DNA of 64,000 nt from Epiperipatus broadwayi (GCA_028023455.1 JAQFVV010006733.1:1-64000), one strand, 5' to 3'. Shown: positions 34,851 through 48,659, counted from the stretch's first letter. A program made the numbers and translations. The notes: generated by a model not told the origin, from the letters alone.

Positions 34851-37064
34851 TGCTCTCATATTATGCAGCAATTATTATATTAAAAAATATTTCATTTTTT
34901 TAGTGCAAGAGCACTGATGTCCTCTTGCCATTACTTAACATAATTATAACATTTCAGATATATTATCTCCCCACTCCACACACACACACATATTTAAAAA
35001 CCTATTCTGCTTACGAAACAGAAATAGTATTTTCAAATAAATAGAATTATCTTCATCATTATCATTTCGTACAATCAGTTTTTTTTCTTCTTAAAAATCA
35101 TTATAAAGCTGTGATAATACTTATTAAATACTTCACCATACAGTATAATTTTTCACATTGTCAATGTGGTCAAATATTCAGTCCCAATCAATTTATAAAC
35201 TTTATCTATTTATACTATCAATATTACCATTATTTTAAAAAAAGAAAGTGAGAATCAATCAAATTAATTATGGGTATACCTATTATTTTGCTAAATTTAT
35301 TGTAAGAAAGTAATAGATGATCTCCTATTATCATAACATAAATGCAACAAAAAGATTCCATTTAAGGATGTTCCATAATATTCTAAAAGCATGTCTGCAA
35401 TTGCTATAAAATCAATAATATATTCTTCAGCTTCTAGATGTGGTGCTGTTAAATAACTTTTGTAATAGAACAGTTTTTGCTTTCATTAAATTCATTCATT
35501 TTGTATGCCAAAAAATAATTGAATATTTATTGTTCAGGGGATCATAAAAAATTTAGACAGTGGAAATGACAGGGTTAAAATTTTATCCATGGATCTTGAA
35601 TCCCAAAATCAACTACCATTGTATTAAACCATGCAGTGAAAATTCAGATAAAGATATTTATACTAAACTTAAGCATGGTTTTCAAGAAAGCAACAATCCT
35701 GCATTTATGATATAAAGATTGCCTCTAATATACTTTAAAGAGGCACAATGGTGACTGCTTCAATTGAATGGATATGACTGAAAGTAGAATTCTTTGAAGG
35801 GCTACAATGTCTTCCATAAAAAAGTGTTGTTGTTGTTTTTAGATTAAAGATATCATTGCATGGTGTTAAATAACCACATTATAGATGATTGTATTAGTGT
35901 TCAACTGATTGTTAATTTACCATTAACTTTTTGTTATTTGTCTTTCTATTTCTGGAAATAGAATGTTAAGACTTGTTTAGGAGTGACTGATGATAATGAT
36001 GCTAATGGTGAGATCTATCAAATTAAAAATTAGATTTGCTCTTAATTGATTTAAATTTTTTCTCTTCTTTATTATATTTCCTTCATATATATGTACACAC
36101 ACAGTGTATCTTCAAGTTTTTTCAATTTATCAGTGTATCCCTCATTTTAATTCCATCATATTGCAAAAATCCACCAAGACAGAAACTCAGACTGACCTCA
36201 GTGACTATGCATACATTTTCCAAACAACTTTCATTCTGCAGATGAGCTAGAGATAACAAATACCTGAATGTCAATGTTGGCAGCTCACTGACTTTTACTG
36301 CATCACTCTCATGCAAGCTGGTGATGAGTTTCTATCTGCTTTTAATACTTTGTAAAAGAATAAATATCATTGCACTGTAGATATATATTTTCAAGTGTTT
36401 TGGGGACATTTACTAATGCAATCCTTCACCATATTATAACCATCCACTGGCAAAAAAGTCTAATTGCCCTCTCTCACTATTCATGCACTGCAATAAACCT
36501 TATATATATAACCTTTAAAAAATTTTCATGGTATTCTAAACAAAAATTAATATTTTACATTCTTCGGTTATATTTAGTTTGATAAATGTTTTCCCTTCAT
36601 TCTTAGTTAATTCATAAATTTTTTGTCTACATTTGTATTTATGTATTTTTTTATTATTATTATTTATTGCATTATTCCTAGCTAAAGCTTTTCAATTCTT
36701 ATCACAAAAGTCTTCTTGTACAATTTTTTTTTCCTTTTTTTTACCAAACTTTTTTTTCCCTAAACTTTTTTAAAATCTTGTTTTTTCCTTGTTGATTTTT
36801 TCTTCCTAGTTCTTTTTTTGTTTATTTATTGATTTTCAGAATGTTTAGAGTATGTCTATTATATTGCTTATAAAATAGAATGATTATAAAAAAATGAACT
36901 TACTTTCTAAGACATTTTATTATTTTTTTAATTTGTTTTATCTTCTAAACTTTTCATACTAATTTTTATTAAAATTATCTATTATTACTATTATTTACCA
37001 AACTATCCAACACAACACTATTTGATTCTCAAAGCTTACTAATTAACTAAAGCATTTTTCCTTT
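34851..37064. other. AT-rich stretch without a recognised gene
   Basis: A CA microsatellite lies at about 34977-34991. The open frames at 36036-36245, 36122-36316 and 36370-36582 overlap on both strands and show no domain. Confidence 0.4.
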
Positions 37065-37310
37065 CTCTACTTTAGCGCTGTCTATTGGAAACTTAAGTAA
37101 TCAGTGCTTACCAAGTGTTAATGCAATTTATTTATCACCCCAGGCCAATTTCTGGTTTTTGGCTTTATCCATGGGAAATGTGGATTTCAATGTCGTATAA
37201 ATATATGTTTCTAACTTTGAATTCCAAATTTCTCATTGACAAAGGGAAAATGTCAAAAACTAGCCTGTAGATGATATTACACTGCCATCTATTAATCCCT
37301 GATTATTCAA
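37065..37310. repeat. Family B repeat copy
   Basis: GCGCTGTCTATTGGAAACTTAAGTAATCA at the left and ACACTGCCATCTATTAATC at the right are the inverted ends seen in the family near 59.0-59.6 kb. The centre keeps TTTCTCATTGACAAAGGG. Confidence 0.5.
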
Positions 37311-39533
37311 ATCTACATAGCTACAGTAGACAGACCAGAAACGCTCTTATTCAACCATTTCAAATTTATTTTTTACTGCATATTTTATGATTTCTTTCAG
37401 ATAGTCTGCATGCAAATCCAATCATCTAACCAGCAATAATATTTGGCAATAAATGAGTACCCAGAGAATCTTAACTGGAGATAAAGATTCCGTCTAAATC
37501 TGGTTTTTCAGATAAACTCAATATAATGAATATAAGATAAAAATAGTCATATTAGTAGCATTGTTCCTCACTGATAAAAGAAGATATGCACTTTCTCATA
37601 TGGAAGTAAGATCATTCTACTTTCTCATGATATGTCTCATTAACTGTACATAGAATACATGTCTGTATTCTATCCATATTTTAAATTTAATTAATTTTTT
37701 TAATATGTTACTTGATTTAATTAGCATTAAAGCCGAAACAATTATATCCTTCTATAAAATCCTATATACTCTGTCTTCTTTTTAAATAATGTAAATAGTT
37801 AAATATTTTTTAACTTAACAATTTTTTATTTAAATGTATTAAACAGTTATATTCTTATATAGAATTTTGATTTTATTTTTATAAGGTAGTACACTCACCT
37901 GCTATGCTTTTTTATTCAGGATTCAAAGCTAAGCCAAATAAAATTCTTTTGAAAAAAATTTTTTTTTCTATGACAACTCAATAGTCAAAGTAACTAATCA
38001 TTCAACGTGGATTGAAAAGGAGATACGTATCTATCCCTTCCTAGAGAATAAAACTCCGAATAGAAAATAAGCAAAGTAAATTTCATTTTCTTCATTACCA
38101 CTCCTCTATGAGGAGTTATTAGAAAGGGCTTTGATTTGGAGTATCATATTTAGGTTAAAAATTAAGTTTATCTTATTTTTTTTCTATATTTATTTACTAC
38201 ACCCCCCTCCTTCACCTCCAGTAAATAAAAAATAATGAAGATAAAAAGTATCCCATTTTAAATTATTTTTAAATATTTTTAGATACAAATAAAAAATACT
38301 TTTTATAAACATTTGAATCTACTGATGATATACATACATACACAGTATGTTCTACAGTATATTAATGGATCTTATATGTGGAGTTATCCATTTATAATTA
38401 TTTAATTAAAAAACACTTTACCTAGAACAGTAGTAAAACTAAATGCAATAAACCTGACAGTTTTATTTTAACTTTTGGCCTGAAATAGTTGTTTTTCATT
38501 ATCTACTGTTCTATGTAAAGTTCTTTCTAATTAAGTAATTACAAATAGATAATTCTACATGATAAATATTTCCATATACAGTATATATTCAAATATTCAT
38601 ATATGCTTTATATCCATGCAGTAGTAGCACATTGGCCTCTATACTTTTGATCTGAATTTGAATTTGGGTGATATTATATCTAATCAGGATTAGGATTTAT
38701 CTTTTTATTGATTGGACAAGTGAGATAATCATCCAATATTGATTGCTAAGTAGGTATTGCTCCAACTTTTTTGGCCCAGAAATTTTTAAGCTTGGTGTGT
38801 AATCAATCATTTAATCTTTATGATTATACATCAAAAAGTGTGGGATTCATCAATTTTTATTTTTATTTTTTCAACCAAAAAAAAAATTATTTTACTCCAC
38901 TGTTGTCACCAAATGTAAGTTTGAGTAATCAATAGATATTAGAAAATATTGTCAAAAATCCACATACAATGCTCCTATATTTTGATTTCCAGATTAGTTT
39001 TGGGTTTATGGCCTTTTCAATAAGGAATTGGATTTAATATATCTGGATCTTTTAGACTTAATGCACTTTATTCAACTCCAATATGTTCACTGATAACACC
39101 ATAATCTAAAAATTATACTCTATGGATATGGATAGGGCTATGGATTAGATAGAGATAGAGGTATGGATATGGACAGTGATATAAAAAGAGCTGCATTATA
39201 GTAGAGTAATCAAAATTTGTTCTCCTCAGCATTGTGCAAGTGGAAATCATGCATATTTTTTTGATTTTACTGTTCTTATGTTCTTCTTTGTTTATTTCTA
39301 TTTTATCTTTTTTTTTTCTAGTCCCAATTTGTTTATTGCATTTTAATCAGTGTAATCAACGGACTTTTTTAAAAATCTTTTTTTTTTCTAACATCTTTAG
39401 TATTCTTGTAACTCTGTCGTTTTTGAATGACAAAAATAATTAAATCTCTTTTATATCAATCTTATTCACTACTATTTTTTCTGTACTCAGGACTGAATCT
39501 TTTTTATACAAACAATATTTTTAAAAGATTATT
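37311..39533. other. AT-rich stretch with faint SINE traces
   Basis: A possible tRNA-like piece lies at 38618-38672 (TAGCACATTGGCC, then GAATTTGAATTTGGG). A family-B-like patch (GAGTAATCAATAGATATTAG) is near 38920. No gene was recognised. Confidence 0.3.
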
Positions 39534-39542
39534 TGATTCTTT

Positions 39543-39656
39543 TTTTTTCCATATGTCATAGCATCGGCCGGGAGGCGAACCCGCAACAACCGTCTGCAAC
39601 CAACTGCTTGCTTGCAAAGCGGCTGCGCTGACGTCTCGGCTAACAACGCTTGACCA
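39543..39656 (-). mobile_element. tRNA-derived SINE copy with 9-bp TSD
   Basis: The reverse complement of this copy has GTTAGCCGAGACGTC, a B box GGGTTCGCCTCCC and the GATGCTATGACATATGG end with an A-run. TGATTCTTT flanks it at 39534-39542 and 39657-39665. Confidence 0.85.
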
Positions 39657-39665
39657 TGATTCTTT

Positions 39666-42600
39666 ATTTGCTGTCTTTCAATGTCTTGCAATTTTTATTT
39701 AATATTATATAATTTAAAATATATTTGCTTTTAAAAATACTTATTGCTGAAAAGCAAGTTTTATGATTTCAAAAAGTCATTTGTGATTAACAAAAGAAGT
39801 CTGTTCATCTGCAGTGGTACTTTAATTCTATTTTCGACTAATCTTTATAATTCAATATAGCATCTTCTGTGTTTGTCCACCAAAGTTATAAGTATGTGTA
39901 AGCAACTAAATAAGATTTTAATTTTAGACACATTATTCAAACGTGGTCGGTGTACATATATATAGCAATACACCTTATCTAATAGCTTTTGACAGTCTTG
40001 AAAACAAACTTTTAAATTTAAACGAAAAAACAGATTGCTATCAGTAAATGTTTTTGAAGATAAATATGAGCTGGAATTAATAACTTTTTTTTAAAATGAA
40101 AACTAATTTTATTTTTTAAAAAAAAAAAAAACTTTCTGGTGAATTACATATATTATGGGAGTGTTTTAAAGTATAATTTACATATGATAAACTTAGAAAA
40201 TATGTTTAAATATAAATATTAAAGTAATTTAAAATTTGAACAAATATTAAATGAGATTTAGATACATTTGAAAATGCATCAAATAGATATTTTATTCGCC
40301 ATCGGATGATGAAGTAATCTGCAAAGAAAATCGCCAGATTTAAAAAATGAATATTATAAATTTTTATTTATAATTGACTGCTTATATATAAAAATCGAAT
40401 TGCTATTGTTCAGAGGGGAGGGGAATATATACAACGTTAAAGCACAAAGTTATAGATAAAGCTTTGATCCTGGAATTTATAATCCTAGAGTCCATCCTGT
40501 TATCATAGCCCTAGACCAATTAGGACATCTATTTATTCATGTAAATGAGAGATGTAATTTAATAGTCAGTACACAAAACTATTATTTTAATCCCAAGTTC
40601 AGGATTAAATTTGGACTCATAAAATATATAATTTTTTAGATTCTAAACAGGAATCAAATTCTTGACTAACTTAGCTAACTACACAATTATTATGTTTTAA
40701 GGACTGCTTTAAACAAATTAGGCCAATTGTCTGAGATCAAATCCACATTGCAATAAACATTGCATGCTGATTTTATTTAGAATAGCAATTATTTTAGTTT
40801 TCTTCTGAATTTTTTAAAAAGTTGATAATTGTACCTTTACCCTAGTTAGCAATGAACCTTAAAGTGAAAATTTGCCATAGCAATCATCATTAATTTGTAT
40901 TTATTACTTTGATTAATAATCAATTATTTGTTATTATGATCTTTAAAAAATTAAAAACTTTTTTTAAAAATACCCATAATTTTTTTAAGATCATAGTCAA
41001 TAAATGATAGTTATTTTGTAAGACTGATGATCTCATAGGATAGTGACTTCATTAAAACTATGTCTTACAAAACTAAAAAGGTGGCATTCATGCTAAAAAG
41101 GTATGGTTAAGTTTCTTTATTATACAGTATACAATATTATGTAATTATAGAATTAAAATCGAATTCATGCATTTTACTTAATTTTTAACCAGTCTACAAG
41201 ACAATCAGTACTTTCACTTGTGACATATCCAAAGTAAAGAAGATTTTCATCTTTAATGACTCTGAAATAAAAGAGTCAGTTTCATTCAGTACTACAAATA
41301 ACATACTTTGATCATATACAACAATAAGGCATATTAAGATTTAGTTGTAAAATGTGTACATTAGCTAATTTATATTCATTCAATAAGTTTTATGGATTAA
41401 AATTCTTACGAGCATTATTTTGCCTGCAGCAAAAATATGATGACAAAATATTCATCATAATTATAAGTTATTTTGAAGGGGAAAATAATTTAAACAATGT
41501 GCAGTCAATAATCAGCTTTATCTAAATAAAGGTTACTAAAAGTTTAAAATAACATTTATTTTATCAATTATAAATCAAATCTTGTAATTTGTTTGTGACT
41601 TAGGATGATAGTAGTTATAGATCAGCAAACAAAAAAAGATTTGATTACACATATTATTAAAACCACCCAATAAATTGTACGTAGCATTTCTTTACCTACA
41701 TTTTATTTAATTTTACTGTATTTACATAAAATAAAAAAGTACAAAATTTAAAAAAATTAATAGTGCAAAAAAAAAAAAAAAAAAATTAAAGTCTTATTGG
41801 TTAGAAATTATAACAATAAAAATTTTTAATAATTAAACATAAAGTACATAAAAAATAAATTTTAAAGTGATCATTTGTTATAAGTTTATTTTTTTATTTC
41901 ATTTTAAAATATGTATTGTGGTTAGTTTTTTTTTCCTTTAGGCCTTATTTAATTCAATCAATTTTGATAGAGGAAACATCATTCTAAGGTTACTTAAGAA
42001 ACAAAATGGTGATCAGCAATTGAAAAATTATGTATATCTTTTTAAATTATAACTACTGAAATGTTTTTGAATAGTAAACTTATCCACAAGTTAAATATTT
42101 TATTTTTTAATGACATGCTAAGTAAATAGTAATTCATTAATTAACACTTTCAATTTAAACCTAATTTTTTTATCAATTATTTTATATTTTGAATTTAAAG
42201 TAAAAATTAATTTTTCTCATAGGAACTCATTATAATTACTTACTATTTTATATAAGATTTTATCTTATAAAACATTTTGTAGGATTAGTTGTCATTGCTA
42301 ACTGGAATAAAGATGTATACTTGACAATTTTCTTAGAAATATTTAGGACAAATGTATAAATATAATAAAAATATTTACATTATTATGCAGGAAGAGCTTA
42401 ATAATCAGAAATTCTTGGTTTTAAAGCTTTTTTGAATTTGGGCAAGTTTTAAGATTTTAAAAATCAATTTTTTTTTATTTTTTCACTGCACTCTCAAAAC
42501 TCTCTTAAGATAAAGAAAAAACAGTTCACTGCATTTGGCTTTTTAATTTATAGATATAGATTGAATTTCTTTTTATTTTATTTTTTATGTTTAATTTTGT

Positions 42601-43130
42601 TTGTAAATGTGTATACAAATTTAGTTATTTATTGTACAAAGTTAAAGATCACCTTTGATATTTTCTTAAGATTGTAGAAGTTTATGAATATTAAATATTT
42701 GACTTAGCAATGTGCTATCTCAAGTCTGAGAAAACGTGTTTGATTATGTGCAGATAAAAATATAAGTAATGCAATGTTATGTCTGCATTTCTACAATACT
42801 TAACTTTTGTATCTTTCCATGGTTTATTAGTATTGGATTTAATAACTGCTGCATCCTATACCCATATATATAATAATCCCAGTGCATAACGCTATACTGA
42901 AATAAATATACAAATATTAAGCATTAAACCACCCCACATAGTTAGGAAATCCAGTACCGCCCTCTGTTTGTATTTCAAAATAGCCAGTTCAAAATGATAT
43001 ATATATATCACAATTAGGTGAACTTAATTAAGAATAGCTTAGTTCTAAATTACAAGTTACATTAGATCAAGTAAAGAAGATAGACTAAACACTTAAAATA
43101 ATTAAATAAAAGTAGTTAATATATAGGGTA
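39666..43130. other. AT-rich stretch without a recognised gene
   Basis: Long A/T homopolymers occur (for example 41767-41785). A weak tRNA-like piece near 40445-40500 is too decayed to call. Nothing else was recognised. Confidence 0.4.
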
Positions 43131-43134
43131 TATG

Positions 43135-43290
43135 AGCACAGACTTTCACACGACCCACCACTCTCCATTCTATCTAATAACACTGATATACTTAAACAAA
43201 TATATGTTGAAAAGATAAATAATCACCAATATACGTATTTCATGCTAAACCAGCAATCATCAGTTGGTTCAGACTATCATCTCTACACAT
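43135..43290 (-). repeat. Family C hammerhead repeat, single copy
   Basis: One half-unit in minus orientation runs from the hammerhead to GGTCGTGTGAAAGTCTGTGC. It directly abuts the inverted family E copy at TAATTAGATACCAAACAG. Confidence 0.8.
43218..43278 (-). ncRNA. Type I hammerhead ribozyme motif, core intact
   Basis: Read on the minus strand, stem I is GATAGTC/GATTATT plus ACCAA/TTGGT with a 3-nt TGA bulge. CTGATGA is the complement of 43257-43263. Stem II is TGCTGGTTTAGCA with a U-U mismatch at its base, then GAAA and the self-complementary stem III ATACGTAT, with A before the predicted cut. The U-U pair at 10.1/11.1 replaces the usual G-C and may lower activity. Confidence 0.7.
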
Positions 43291-43299
43291 ATGTAATTA

Positions 43300-43700
43300 G
43301 ATACCAAACAGTAACCACCTAAATATTCACAGTAAAAATAGTAATCAATATTTCTAACTGCTGTCAAGAAAACCTTCTCACCTTTTAATAGAAAGAATGG
43401 AAATCCATTCTTACTAATGGTCCGTTGAATATAAATGGACACTTAAAGATTGCAACTTGACTACAGAGTATGAAATATTGACACAAATGAAGTTTAAATA
43501 AACCTCTTTAAACATGAAATAAACATGTCACTGTTTGGTATCTAATTACATCATTATCCCATTTAGCTTTAAGCACTATTTCACTGATTATTTCTAAATA
43601 ATACATGAGCAATTTAAAAGTATTGCAGTTTGTAATGTTATACTGTCATTGATTATTTATTAGTCTGCATTACAGTGACATGTTTATAATTAATGACATT
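43300..43700 (-). repeat. Family E repeat, inverted copy
   Basis: The reverse complement of 44652-45265 aligns here (AATGGATTTCCATTCTTACTA, CAGTGACATGTTTAT), circularly permuted relative to it. TAATTAGATACCAAACAGT at 43309 and ACTGTTTGGTATCTAATTA at 43529 are inverted ends. Confidence 0.7.
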
Positions 43701-44651
43701 ATTTTCTAAAGTTTCATAACAATGTAATTAAAGTTTTTTTTTGTTTGTTTTTGTCTTTTTCTAAAACAATAAATATAAAATATTTATTATAATGTCTCAC
43801 TGGTTGATTGATTAAGAAAGGTTTTGTAAAGAAAGGTTTTTTTTAAAAAAAGTTTTTAATCTACACAAATTAATTGCGTTATCAGATAAGCACATGAATT
43901 TTAACATTTAAATATGAATGTTTAAATTTTGGAGAAAACCATTTTCTTGTAATTCCTGATGAAAATCAGACTTCTGGTTGAAATATTATGTTAAAGCAGC
44001 ATACATTTTCTTTAGTTAGTTAATGTATATAAAGAATACAACTGTTAAAAGTACTTTTCAGTGCTAACTTAAATACAGTTATAATGATAAATTTTGGCAG
44101 GATGAAAACCATCAAAGCCATATGCTGAAACTTCCAAAAGTGCACTAGCAATAATTCCAGCTATGTATCATCTTAAGCTAAAAACGAATTCCTGTTATAA
44201 GCCTTGAAATAGTGCTGCAATAAAATATAGTTTTATTCATTCATAACGAAAATGTTTCCTCATGAAAACTACAGTTGTCAAGCCTACTGACAAATTGGAA
44301 GATTATTAACACTGAGAAGAGAGAAGGTATCAATCAAGTAAGAAATCAATGCTGATCATCTAAAGCTAAAAGTTTCATTTTATCTAGAACTGAAGACAGT
44401 TATAATATAGGACAAATGCAGAATTATAGTCTATGACGTATAAGCATATCTATGAGCAAAAGTGAATTTATTAATTATTAAACAAATTCTAAATGTGTAG
44501 TTTAGTGTTAATAACAGAATGGTAGACTTGAAGTTCAAGACCCATGTACATCATCCCAGCTTTGCTATTTCTGGTGTTCATAATGATCTTTATTTATTTT
44601 TTTGGTTTAGTGCAAAAATAATTATTTGCTGAATCACATATTTAATTACAT
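43701..44651. other. AT-rich stretch without a recognised gene
   Basis: No gene or repeat was recognised. Confidence 0.4.
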
Positions 44652-45265
44652 ATAATTGACTATTTATAAGTCTGCATTACAGTGACATGTTTATTTCATG
44701 TTTAAAGAGGTTTATTTAAACTTCATTGTATCAATATTTCATACTCTGTAGTCAAGTTGCAAGCTTTAAGTGTCCATATATATTCAATGGATCATTAGTA
44801 ATAATGGATTTCCATTCTTACCATTAAAAGGTGAGAAGGTTGCCTTGACAGCAGTTAGAAATATTGATTACTATATTTTACTGTGAATGTTTAGGTGGTT
44901 ACTGGTTGGAACTTAATTATATCATTATCCCAGATTAGCTTTAGGCACTATTTCGCTTATTATTTCTAAATAATACATGGGCAATTTAAAAGTATTGCAG
45001 TTTGTAATGTTAATTGACTATTTACAAGTCTGCATTACAGTGACATGTTTATTTCATGTTTAAAAAGGTTTATTTAAACTTCATTGTATCAATATTTCAT
45101 ATTCTGTAGTCAAGTTGCAATCTTTAAGTGTCCATATATATTCAATGGACCATTAGTAAGAATGGATTTCCATTCTTGCTATTAAAAGGTGAGAAGGTTG
45201 CCTTGACAGCAGTGAGAAATATTGATTACTATCCTTATTGTGAATGTTTATGTGGTTACTGGTGG
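44652..45265 (+). repeat. Family E tandem repeat, 358-bp period
   Basis: ATTGACTATTTA(T/C)AAGTCTGC starts at 44655 and again at 45013. Unit 1 is complete and unit 2 stops near 45265. Each has a hairpin AAGAATGG/CCATTCTT. It has no open frame of note. Confidence 0.85.
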
Positions 45266-45319
45266 TTTCTAAGGGTTATTAATTGTATATGTATACTTTT
45301 TATTATCTGCAATAAAGAT

Positions 45320-45780
45320 GAGTGTCTATCTATTTATCTATCCATTCAACTATTTCACGGGTCCCCAACCCTTTTGCATTTAAGAGCACATTCTATAATA
45401 CTGGCCAGGTGGCGGACACCATTTATTTTTTCAATGTAAATTTATAGTTGGATATTGTTAATAATACACATAATGTACAAAAAACTATTTATTTCAAAAA
45501 GAAAATTTTAACATGTAATTAATGTTTATATTTTTACGCTGTAAAAGTATAGTATACCCTACAATTTGATTACAATATAATACAATAATTTATAAAAAAA
45601 TTTAAAAATTAAATTTATTTGTATCAAATAAATAATTTTTTATCGTGTTCGGATAGCGGTGGACGCACATAAAATGGTCTGCGGGCACCATGGTGCCCAC
45701 AGGCATAGGGTTGGGGACACCTGAACTATTTATTTATCTAGGTCTGTCTGTCTATCTACTATCTATCTATTTATCCGACT
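45320..45780. repeat. CTAT/CTGT tetranucleotide microsatellite, split by a MITE
   Basis: CTATCTATTTATCTATCC before 45356 continues as TTATCTAGGTCTGTCTGTCT after 45723. Confidence 0.75.
45356..45723. mobile_element. hAT-type MITE, 368 bp, 8-bp TSD
   Basis: Termini are CACGGGTCCCCAACCC and, inverted, CAGGTGTCCCCAACCC, with AACTATTT duplicated at 45348-45355 and 45724-45731. An inner GGTGGCGGACAC / GCGGTGGACGC pair lies near the ends. It has no transposase. The sequence differs from the MITE at 33.5 kb, so these are two hAT subfamilies. Confidence 0.9.
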
Positions 45781-46149
45781 AAGAAGCCCCAATAATTTCA
45801 TTATGATAAAATATTTTATTATTTTGTTGTAGATAGTATTTTGTTTTTTAAATGCAACTATTAATATAGTAGATGAGAATATGAATATTTTGTATTTAAA
45901 AAACGTCTATCTGAAATGAAGTGAATGTAGCTTTTAAGAGATAGGTGAATGATGTCTGTCATAATTAAACTTTAATTTTCAAAATAAATCTGCAGGCTCT
46001 TTTTTATATGTATATATTCAATGATGCCTGCCTATATAAATTAATTTTTATAACAAGAAATACCAGTGAAGATTTTTAAATGAATTATTATGTTATAAAA
46101 ATTTATTTAGTTGTTTGTGAGTTCTTGTTTAATCAGTCTCAATCCAAAT

Positions 46150-47790
46150 GTGCACTGAACTTTTTTTTTCTAATATGTTTACATTAGTACAATGGTGAAA
46201 GTAATACAGTTAACAGCAAAGCGGGATGAGGATCACACAACTAGTCTTGCAATCAAGAACAACTAAATGTACAGTCCATGCATCATGAATGAAAATCTGC
46301 AATGGAAAGAAGGTCCAATGTAGTCTTAAAAATAAATAAAGCAGCTAATTTTTTGTCTCTCTCGTGGATAGTCCAAAGCTTTGATATGAATAATTGACAG
46401 GGATTATCAATGATAGGATTAAAGATAAGCATACATCTAATGGACCAATATGCAAAGAGTAAGAAAGTGGAAATCCTAATAGATAATAGATGGAAACACA
46501 CTATTGCCAATATTACTAATCAGGGTAATGAGAGTGGGCTTCTGGCTTATATAGATGGAGGCTATAATGTCTCTATAACCAAAAAAAGCAAGGTACTATA
46601 ACGATCGAAATGAAAGTGGAGATCGAATCTAACCACAAACTACGATATCTGCTCTACAAGGCACTATCTAGGCATTTAAACCTAGAAAAATTTATAGAGT
46701 AGGCAGATACGCGCTGTTAAGATTCCACTTTATTTAAATATTCAGATCGTTAGCCCAAGTCACTAGCTCAGTGGAGACGCAGAGATAAAAATCTATATCT
46801 TAATTTATATCTTGAATATAAATAAATAAAAGCCACTGCCAGAAATTAACACATAAAAATATTTATTTACGCACATATAAAATAACATTTAAATTTTGAG
46901 GAATAAATTCAACATTTTAGATTTTTCTATTAATCTTTAGTTTTACATTTAAGTAAATTACAACCATGAGTTTAATATTTATTTAGTGAGTCGAGGATGA
47001 ATAGACTACATAGATCTGCATTTGAAAAGAAAATATTCTTCCCTGATTTAACCTTAGGCAACAAATTTCGCAATCAAACCGGCGCCAATCCATCCGATAC
47101 ATTTATGTATTCAATGCAGCATGAAAATACGACAACACAAAATACTATACTGTCAGGAATGTACATCTGATCAGTAAGTTGAATTAGAGAAGACATTGTC
47201 TCTCCAACAACAGGAATGTTACATCTGTTGGCAAGTAGAACAATAAACATAAAACTCCATAGGAATGGACTGCGGTCCTTTGCCGTCTTACAAACCCATC
47301 CATAGGCAAACAGAAGGTGTGTGGTGTATATATATAATCCTGCCCATAGCGGATCTCATACTGCATCTACAATTACACAAATATATCCAATCCATTGAAC
47401 CAATTCAACTACGAAATGAATAACCTAAGATTACCCTCCCTTAATATAACTTTACAAAACTATATAGCCATTCACGCCCGACTTAAATTTAACATTTAAA
47501 TACGTTTGCACAGATTATTTTTATACAATTTGTTTTATAATGTCGAGTATAGATCGGCTGCACAGATTCCATGGTCAAAAACATTCCAAATTAAACACAA
47601 CCGATCAAAATACAAAGTCAATCGATAACGTCAATTGCTGAGGGAATACAGGAGACCCTTTGGTGTTCATCATAAGACACCCTATGACATCGTTGACTTA
47701 TATATTCTAATCGACTGTGAAAACCACAACATAATCAACCGCTAACGAATCTCTGCAACGTCTATACCCAACTTAAATGTAATGCATTTA
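46150..47790. other. GC-richer unassigned block with small open frames
   Basis: Base composition is visibly less AT-biased than its neighbours (for example ACCGGCGCCAATCCATCCG). Three plus-strand frames are open: 46410-46601 (63 aa, with VEILIDNRWKHTIANIT), 46997-47170 (57 aa) and 47540-47641 (33 aa). The last two begin similarly (MNRLHRSAFEKK and MSSIDRLHRFHGQK). I recognise no domain. It could be decayed retroelement DNA or part of a host gene. Confidence 0.3.
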
Positions 47791-47990
47791 ATAATTTCTA
47801 CAATAAATATTACTACAAATAATAATAATAAAATGGAAATGATTTTAGAAAAACTTAACTATATAAATTTAAATAATCAATTATTAATTTGAAAATCAAA
47901 TAAGAGTTCATTTTAAAATTTAAATTAGCTGAATCTTTAAAAAAAAACATTGACGAAAGTTCTTAATTACTTTTTTTTTTGTTGTTAATT

Positions 47991-48648
47991 TGTAAAGTTC
48001 ATAGCTCACGGTAGAAGAGTCCAGGTTTCTGTTTTTAATTCCCGCGATGCCTCCATTGGAAGATAATGTTCTGGAGATGGCAATAGCTGGTTCAAGGTAT
48101 CAGTCTTTTCATTTTTTTTATATACAGAGAGTGTGGTATGTGCGTCCTACCACATTTCTCAAACACAAAACACTGGAACTGTCAGAAAAAACTGTATTTC
48201 CCTTTTTATATCATCCACATGGATTCAATCAACAAAACGTCACTAATCCATCACTTTCGTTAGGGTCCAAGCCAAGGCTTAGTGCTTCCATTGGTCAAGC
48301 TAAATTTTCTTTATTCTCTTATCCAATTTTCATCTCATCATTTTAATTATACAAGAGCCCAAGGCTAGCTTGCTTTTCAAACAATTTATAAACAATCATT
48401 TCCATTTACAGATTACAAGAATTAATACCTGTTTTTATTTTTAAATCTTGTACTTTTTTATAAAAAAGTACGTTCAAATACTTATTTGTTTTTTTTTTTT
48501 TAAAAATATTTTTAAAGTTTGGCATCTGTGCGAATGTATATATGTTTAACAAACATTTTAATTTTAGCGTTTAGTTTTTTACTTTTATTTGCGAACTTTT
48601 AAGTTTTTATTTTAAATTAATGTAACGACATATTTATATATCATTACA
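47991..48648. repeat. LTR-like repeat F, copy 2
   Basis: It aligns with 3326-4037. It starts TGTAAAGTTC and ends ATCATTACA with the same TGTAACGA... near-palindrome. The open frame at 48047-48346 lies within it and is not a gene. Confidence 0.5.
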
Positions 48649-48659
48649 GTACAATGACA

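Noticed and set aside
45128-45439. 103-codon plus-strand frame
   Set aside because: It runs from family E into the hAT MITE, so it is an accidental join of two repeats.
46755-46785. TAGCTCAGTGGAGA resembling a tRNA A box
   Set aside because: No B box at suitable distance and no cloverleaf could be drawn, so I do not call a tRNA.
48047-48346. 99-codon plus-strand frame
   Set aside because: It lies within LTR-like repeat F and the other copy does not keep the frame.
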